Assembly (NCBI GenBank): GCA_041397865.1
Contig: JAWKVT010000001.1
Span: 372,001-436,000, forward strand
Direction of reading: 5' to 3'
Length of the DNA: 64,000 nucleotides
Source of the DNA: TMED27 sp041397865
GTDB lineage: Bacteria; Pseudomonadota; Alphaproteobacteria; Micavibrionales; Micavibrionaceae
Below are positions 61,248-64,000 of this stretch, in pieces. Under the pieces are notes generated by a model. The model was not told the DNA's origin. It saw nothing but the letters and a program-made list of their open reading frames with translations, and ran no database searches. Each line of letters opens with the position of its first letter. Positions within the stretch are counted from its first letter, which is position 1. The translations under genes and the position numbers were made by a program.

Positions 61248-62696
61248 TCACTTGTAACAAACCTTTCTCGCCGCATGAACAATCTGCTCTGCCTGCGGCA
61301 ATGCAAGCGCCTCTAAATTCGCCGCATACGGCATCGGCACATCCGCCGCCGTAACCCGCGCAAGGGGTGCATCAAGATAATCAAACGCATGCTCGCCGAT
61401 CAGCGCGGCAATCTCCGCACCTATCCCGGCAAAGCTCCACCCCTCTTCACATGTCACAATGCGGTTGGTCTTCTTCACGCTCTCCAGAATAGTGTAGCGA
61501 TCCAGCGGGCGGATCGTACGCAAATTAATCACCTCCGCATCAATCCCCTGCTCCGCAAGCTTTTCCGCCGCCTTAAGCGCCTTCCCGACCATAATGGAAA
61601 ACGCCACAATCGTCACATCCGAACCGGCGCGCTCAATTTTCGCCCGCCCCAAAGGAATCGCAAAATCCTCACTCACCGGAACGCTGTGCGTTTCACCGTA
61701 AAGCAGTTCGTTTTCCAAAAAGACCACCGGATTAGGATCGCGAATAGCCGCCTTCATCAGCCCCTTCGCATCCGCGCCCGACCACGGCGCAACAACTTTA
61801 AGCCCCGGCACATGCCCGTACCATGAGGCATAACACTGCGAGTGCTGCGCACCCACGCGGCTCGCCGCGCCGTTTGGCCCGCGAAACACAATAGGACAAC
61901 CAAGCTGACCACCGGCCATATACAGCGTCTTCCCCGCCGAGTTGATAATATGGTCAATCGCCTGCATGCCGAAATTCCAGGTCATAAACTCAACAATCGG
62001 CTTCAAACCGTTCATCGCAGAGCCAACAGCAATCCCGGCAAAACCATGCTCGGTAATCGGCGTATCAATAACGCGCTTGGCACCAAACTCATCAAGCAGC
62101 CCTTGAGAAACCTTATATGCCCCCTGATATTCAGCGACTTCCTCACCCATCAGGTAAACTGTTTCATCCGCGCGCATTTCCTCTGCCATCGCATCGCGCA
62201 AAGCCTCACGCACAGTCATATCCTTCACTTCAGTGAAAGACGCCTCATCAAACGGCGGCGGCTCCAGAACCGCGCCTTGCGCATACAAAATGTCGCGATT
62301 TTCAATCACCGCACCTTCGGGCTGGCTGGCTATCCCCTCACCCACTACACTAACGCCCGAAGTCACAACTTCAGGTGAAGCCCCGTTGCCCTCTTCCTCA
62401 GGGAGAGGGCTGGGTGAGGGTGTATCAACCTCACCAATATCATCCGCGCTCTCACCATCTTCCAACAATACCGCAATCGCCGTATTCACCGCCACACCTT
62501 CGGTGCCTTCCGCAATCAAAATTTTCCCTATTACACCCTCATCAACGGCCTCGACCTCCATCGTGGCTTTATCCGTTTCAATCTCGGCAATCACGTCTCC
62601 GGCCTCAACCTTGTCCCCTTCAGCCTTCAGCCACTTGGCCAAATTCCCTTCCGTCATCGTTGGCGATAGCGCCGGCATTAAAATATTTGTTGGCAT
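61248..62696 (-). CDS. pdhB: pyruvate dehydrogenase E1 beta with N-terminal lipoyl domain
   Basis: 482 residues. Lipoyl domain (ETDKATMEVEAVDEG, Lys about residue 43), a linker of about 70 residues containing the repeat-derived TPSPSPLPEEEGNGASPEV, then the transketolase-like beta subunit (VREALRDAMAEEMRADETVY, EHGFAGIAVGSAM, HSQCYASWYGHVPGLKVVAP, VTCEEGWSFAGIGAEIAA). It decarboxylates pyruvate with PdhA and TPP. Lipoylated E1 beta is characteristic of alphaproteobacteria. Confidence 0.95.
   Translation of the reverse strand: MPTNILMPALSPTMTEGNLAKWLKAEGDKVEAGDVIAEIETDKATMEVEAVDEGVIGKILIAEGTEGVAVNTAIAVLLEDGESADDIGEVDTPSPSPLPEEEGNGASPEVVTSGVSVVGEGIASQPEGAVIENRDILYAQGAVLEPPPFDEASFTEVKDMTVREALRDAMAEEMRADETVYLMGEEVAEYQGAYKVSQGLLDEFGAKRVIDTPITEHGFAGIAVGSAMNGLKPIVEFMTWNFGMQAIDHIINSAGKTLYMAGGQLGCPIVFRGPNGAASRVGAQHSQCYASWYGHVPGLKVVAPWSGADAKGLMKAAIRDPNPVVFLENELLYGETHSVPVSEDFAIPLGRAKIERAGSDVTIVAFSIMVGKALKAAEKLAEQGIDAEVINLRTIRPLDRYTILESVKKTNRIVTCEEGWSFAGIGAEIAALIGEHAFDYLDAPLARVTAADVPMPYAANLEALALPQAEQIVHAARKVCYK
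62369..62422. repeat. palindromic repeat inside pdhB linker
   Basis: Related to 60011-60065 but inverted. Core CCCTCTTCCTCAGGGAGAGGG, flanked by CTTCAGGTGAAGCCCCGTTG and TGGGTGAGGGTG. It also keeps the frame, giving PSPSPLPEEEGNGASPE. Two relatives in functionally paired linkers, in opposite orientation, are best explained by independent insertion of one repeat family. Confidence 0.8.
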
Positions 62697-62708
62697 AACC
62701 TTTTTCCT

Positions 62709-63728
62709 CTAAACAACTTTCGTAAACAAAAAAGCCTCACAATGGCAGGGATGACCGCAATTAGGGCATGAATACCCCTGCTCAACACTCTCTTTATTCC
62801 AAAACGCTTTAAAAGAAGCCCTTTGAACAAAATCGCAGGCCAGAAGAATAGGAGCAATATGAACCTTGTCCGTCTTCCAGCCAATCGAAAAAATCATATT
62901 CACACCGGATTTTTCAAGCGCCTCTATGGATTTTTTCACAAGCCGCCGCCCTGCGCCCATCTTCTGAAAATCCTTACCCACAGCCACAGATTTCAAACAC
63001 CCGATCTTCCCCGCCTCATCGGCCTGCTTGATATCAGGCGGAGTTTTCCAGCTTTGATCCTTCAAAGACCCTTGAAACGCACCCTTTTCCAAACGCTCCG
63101 ACATTGAAAAACCAATAACTTTTCCATCATACTCAGCGACATAGCAATTCTTCAAATGGCTCTGAATATCTGCTGCGTTTAAATATCCTTCACCAAGCTC
63201 CTGACACGATAAATGCAAGATTCGCCCCACATCCTTTTCCTGCGCTCGGCGAACCTGAACCGGAAGATTTTTAACAAGCGTATACTTTCCATGCTCTATG
63301 TTGCGGTTCTGAGAATCATACCCGGCCCAAAGCCCCTCCAGAACGTCATCGCTTTTTTGCTCAAAAATAAAAACGCCCAGACCGGAATCGGTATGGCTCT
63401 TGGCCTTGTAAAAACCGTAAACATGCCCGCTGGCCCGGTCGATCGCACCGCTCAGCTTCCATCCCCTGTTCGTGTCTTCATTATGGTCGTCACCCGTAAT
63501 TTTAAGCCCGCGCTGCCTGATCTTCAAAACATCGCGCTGTACAACGCTTTCCCCCTCAACCAGATCGTCATAATAGCTTTTGTAATCCCCGCTCAGGGAA
63601 TAGCGGCGCTCTTCCGCCAGATCACGCATCCTTTTAATACCCCAGATCAAAAGCGCACTCACGCCCGCACCCAAAACCGCCGCAAGGGTGTTCTCAAAAA
63701 CCGCATAATATGGAACGGCAATATCCAT
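62709..63728 (-). CDS. membrane-anchored beta-barrel/GNAT fusion protein
   Basis: 339 residues. One N-terminal membrane helix (NTLAAVLGAGVSALLIWGIK), then a strand-rich domain (RRYSLSGDYKSYYDDL to EGLWAGYDSQNRNIEHGKYT, about residues 45-155) that looks lipocalin- or Cap15-like, then a GNAT acetyltransferase domain (VQVRRAQEKDVGRILHL, LKSVAVGKDFQKMGAGRRLV with the acetyl-CoA loop), and a Cys/His tail (YSCPNCGHPCHCEAF) that may bind zinc. Located in the PDH operon, 12 nt before pdhB. Substrate unknown; acetyl-CoA made by PDH would be its cosubstrate. Confidence 0.7.
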   Translation of the reverse strand: MDIAVPYYAVFENTLAAVLGAGVSALLIWGIKRMRDLAEERRYSLSGDYKSYYDDLVEGESVVQRDVLKIRQRGLKITGDDHNEDTNRGWKLSGAIDRASGHVYGFYKAKSHTDSGLGVFIFEQKSDDVLEGLWAGYDSQNRNIEHGKYTLVKNLPVQVRRAQEKDVGRILHLSCQELGEGYLNAADIQSHLKNCYVAEYDGKVIGFSMSERLEKGAFQGSLKDQSWKTPPDIKQADEAGKIGCLKSVAVGKDFQKMGAGRRLVKKSIEALEKSGVNMIFSIGWKTDKVHIAPILLACDFVQRASFKAFWNKESVEQGYSCPNCGHPCHCEAFLFTKVV

Positions 63729-63747
63729 TATTTACCTATTCTCCATT

Positions 63748-63873
63748 CTACCCAAAGCAGCCAATAAAATATCTGGATATCGGATCCCCCGTATCGAACG
63801 CAGGATCCAAAACGTAAAGAGGAAACACAAACAGAGCTACGATAAGCACAATAACAACAAACTTGCTAAACAC
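63748..63873 (-). CDS. 41-residue single-pass membrane peptide
   Basis: GTG start at 63873 with GGAGG about 7 nt upstream. The product is one hydrophobic helix (VFSKFVVIVLIVALFVFPLY) followed by a short polar tail (DPAFDTGDPISRYFIGCFG). It lies between pdhA and the GNAT fusion. No family recognised; an overlapping 36-codon frame from 63947 is a weaker alternative. Confidence 0.45.
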   Translation of the reverse strand: MFSKFVVIVLIVALFVFPLYVLDPAFDTGDPISRYFIGCFG

Positions 63874-63939
63874 GCCCAAGCCTCCAAAAAATCTTCGTGT
63901 TTTCTTCCTGTACTTCCTGTCTTCGTGGTGAAAAAGCTA

Positions 63940-64000
63940 TCACTCATCCACCTCAACCAAAACATCCGTCCAAAGCTCATGCTCACCGGGCTCCGGGCTT
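63940..64000 (-). CDS. pdhA: pyruvate dehydrogenase E1 alpha, C-terminal end
   Basis: Only the last 19 codons are in the window: SPEPGEHELWTDVLVEVDE followed by TGA (63942-63940). The S-P-E-P-x-x-x-E-L-x-T-D-V ending is the usual C-terminus of bacterial E1 alpha. It heads the same-strand series pdhA, membrane peptide, GNAT fusion, pdhB, secreted protein, pdhC. Confidence 0.85.
   Translation of the reverse strand, partial: SPEPGEHELWTDVLVEVDE

Overview
The window looks like the chromosome of an alphaproteobacterium with moderate GC. The signs are an NtrY/NtrX pair next to trkA and hfq-hflX, a fused ispDF, a Coq10/RatA-type gene after lipA, a lipoyl domain on the PDH E1-beta subunit, and an E2/E3 arrangement typical of that class. 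Genus cannot be fixed from sequence alone; a Micavibrio-like lineage is a guess.

Layout. (1) 1-2,990: part of a pseudaminic-acid (flagellin sugar) cluster on the minus strand: pseB, pseC and a FemAB-like gene cut by the window edge. (2) 3.6-11.1 kb: a small multi-pass membrane protein followed by a 2,226-residue RTX protein. (3) 11.1-20.6 kb: a mobile, decaying region holding two Fic remnants, a secreted pentapeptide-repeat gene split by an IS200-type element, a repeat array and hairpin upstream of an AAA/DUF4143 ATPase, a truncated IS3 element, and a P4-like island (integrase, unknown ORF, AlpA-like gene, prim-pol primase) abutting tRNA-Ser(UGA). The AlpA-like gene carries a second IS200-type copy and the primase is frameshifted and truncated. 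(4) 20.6-29.4 kb: housekeeping genes (mltB-like, rlpA-like, D,D-carboxypeptidase, tmk, holB, metG, EamA-like, tatD, MBL hydrolase). (5) 29.4-42.2 kb: an accessory block bounded by two direct IS110-family copies, with tonB, PepSY protein, TonB receptor, DUF2946-like protein, an inverse autotransporter, an IS30 element, a DUF3592-like gene and a Sel1-like secreted protein. (6) 42.3-55 kb: mazG, hflX, hfq, HAD, dat, murI, trkA, ntrX, ntrY, then ispDF, pncC and a glycosyltransferase. (7) 55-64 kb: coq10-like, lipA, vapBC, lpdA, SLOG-type gene, pdhC, a secreted protein, pdhB, a membrane-anchored GNAT, a 41-residue membrane peptide and the end of pdhA.

Main points of interest. Both IS110 copies are followed by about 245 nt of conserved non-coding sequence that keeps two hairpins while internal stretches vary; this is a good candidate for the guide (bridge/seek) RNA of an IS1111-type recombinase, and one copy shares an exact 15-mer with its own left flank. 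Both IS200-type copies sit at the same octamer, TTTAATGC, and removing either restores a perfectly in-frame host gene. A related 55-bp palindromic repeat has been domesticated in frame, in opposite orientations, in the linkers of pdhB and pdhC. The PDH/lipoate locus also hosts several accessory genes, including a toxin-antitoxin pair and a TM/beta-barrel/GNAT fusion.
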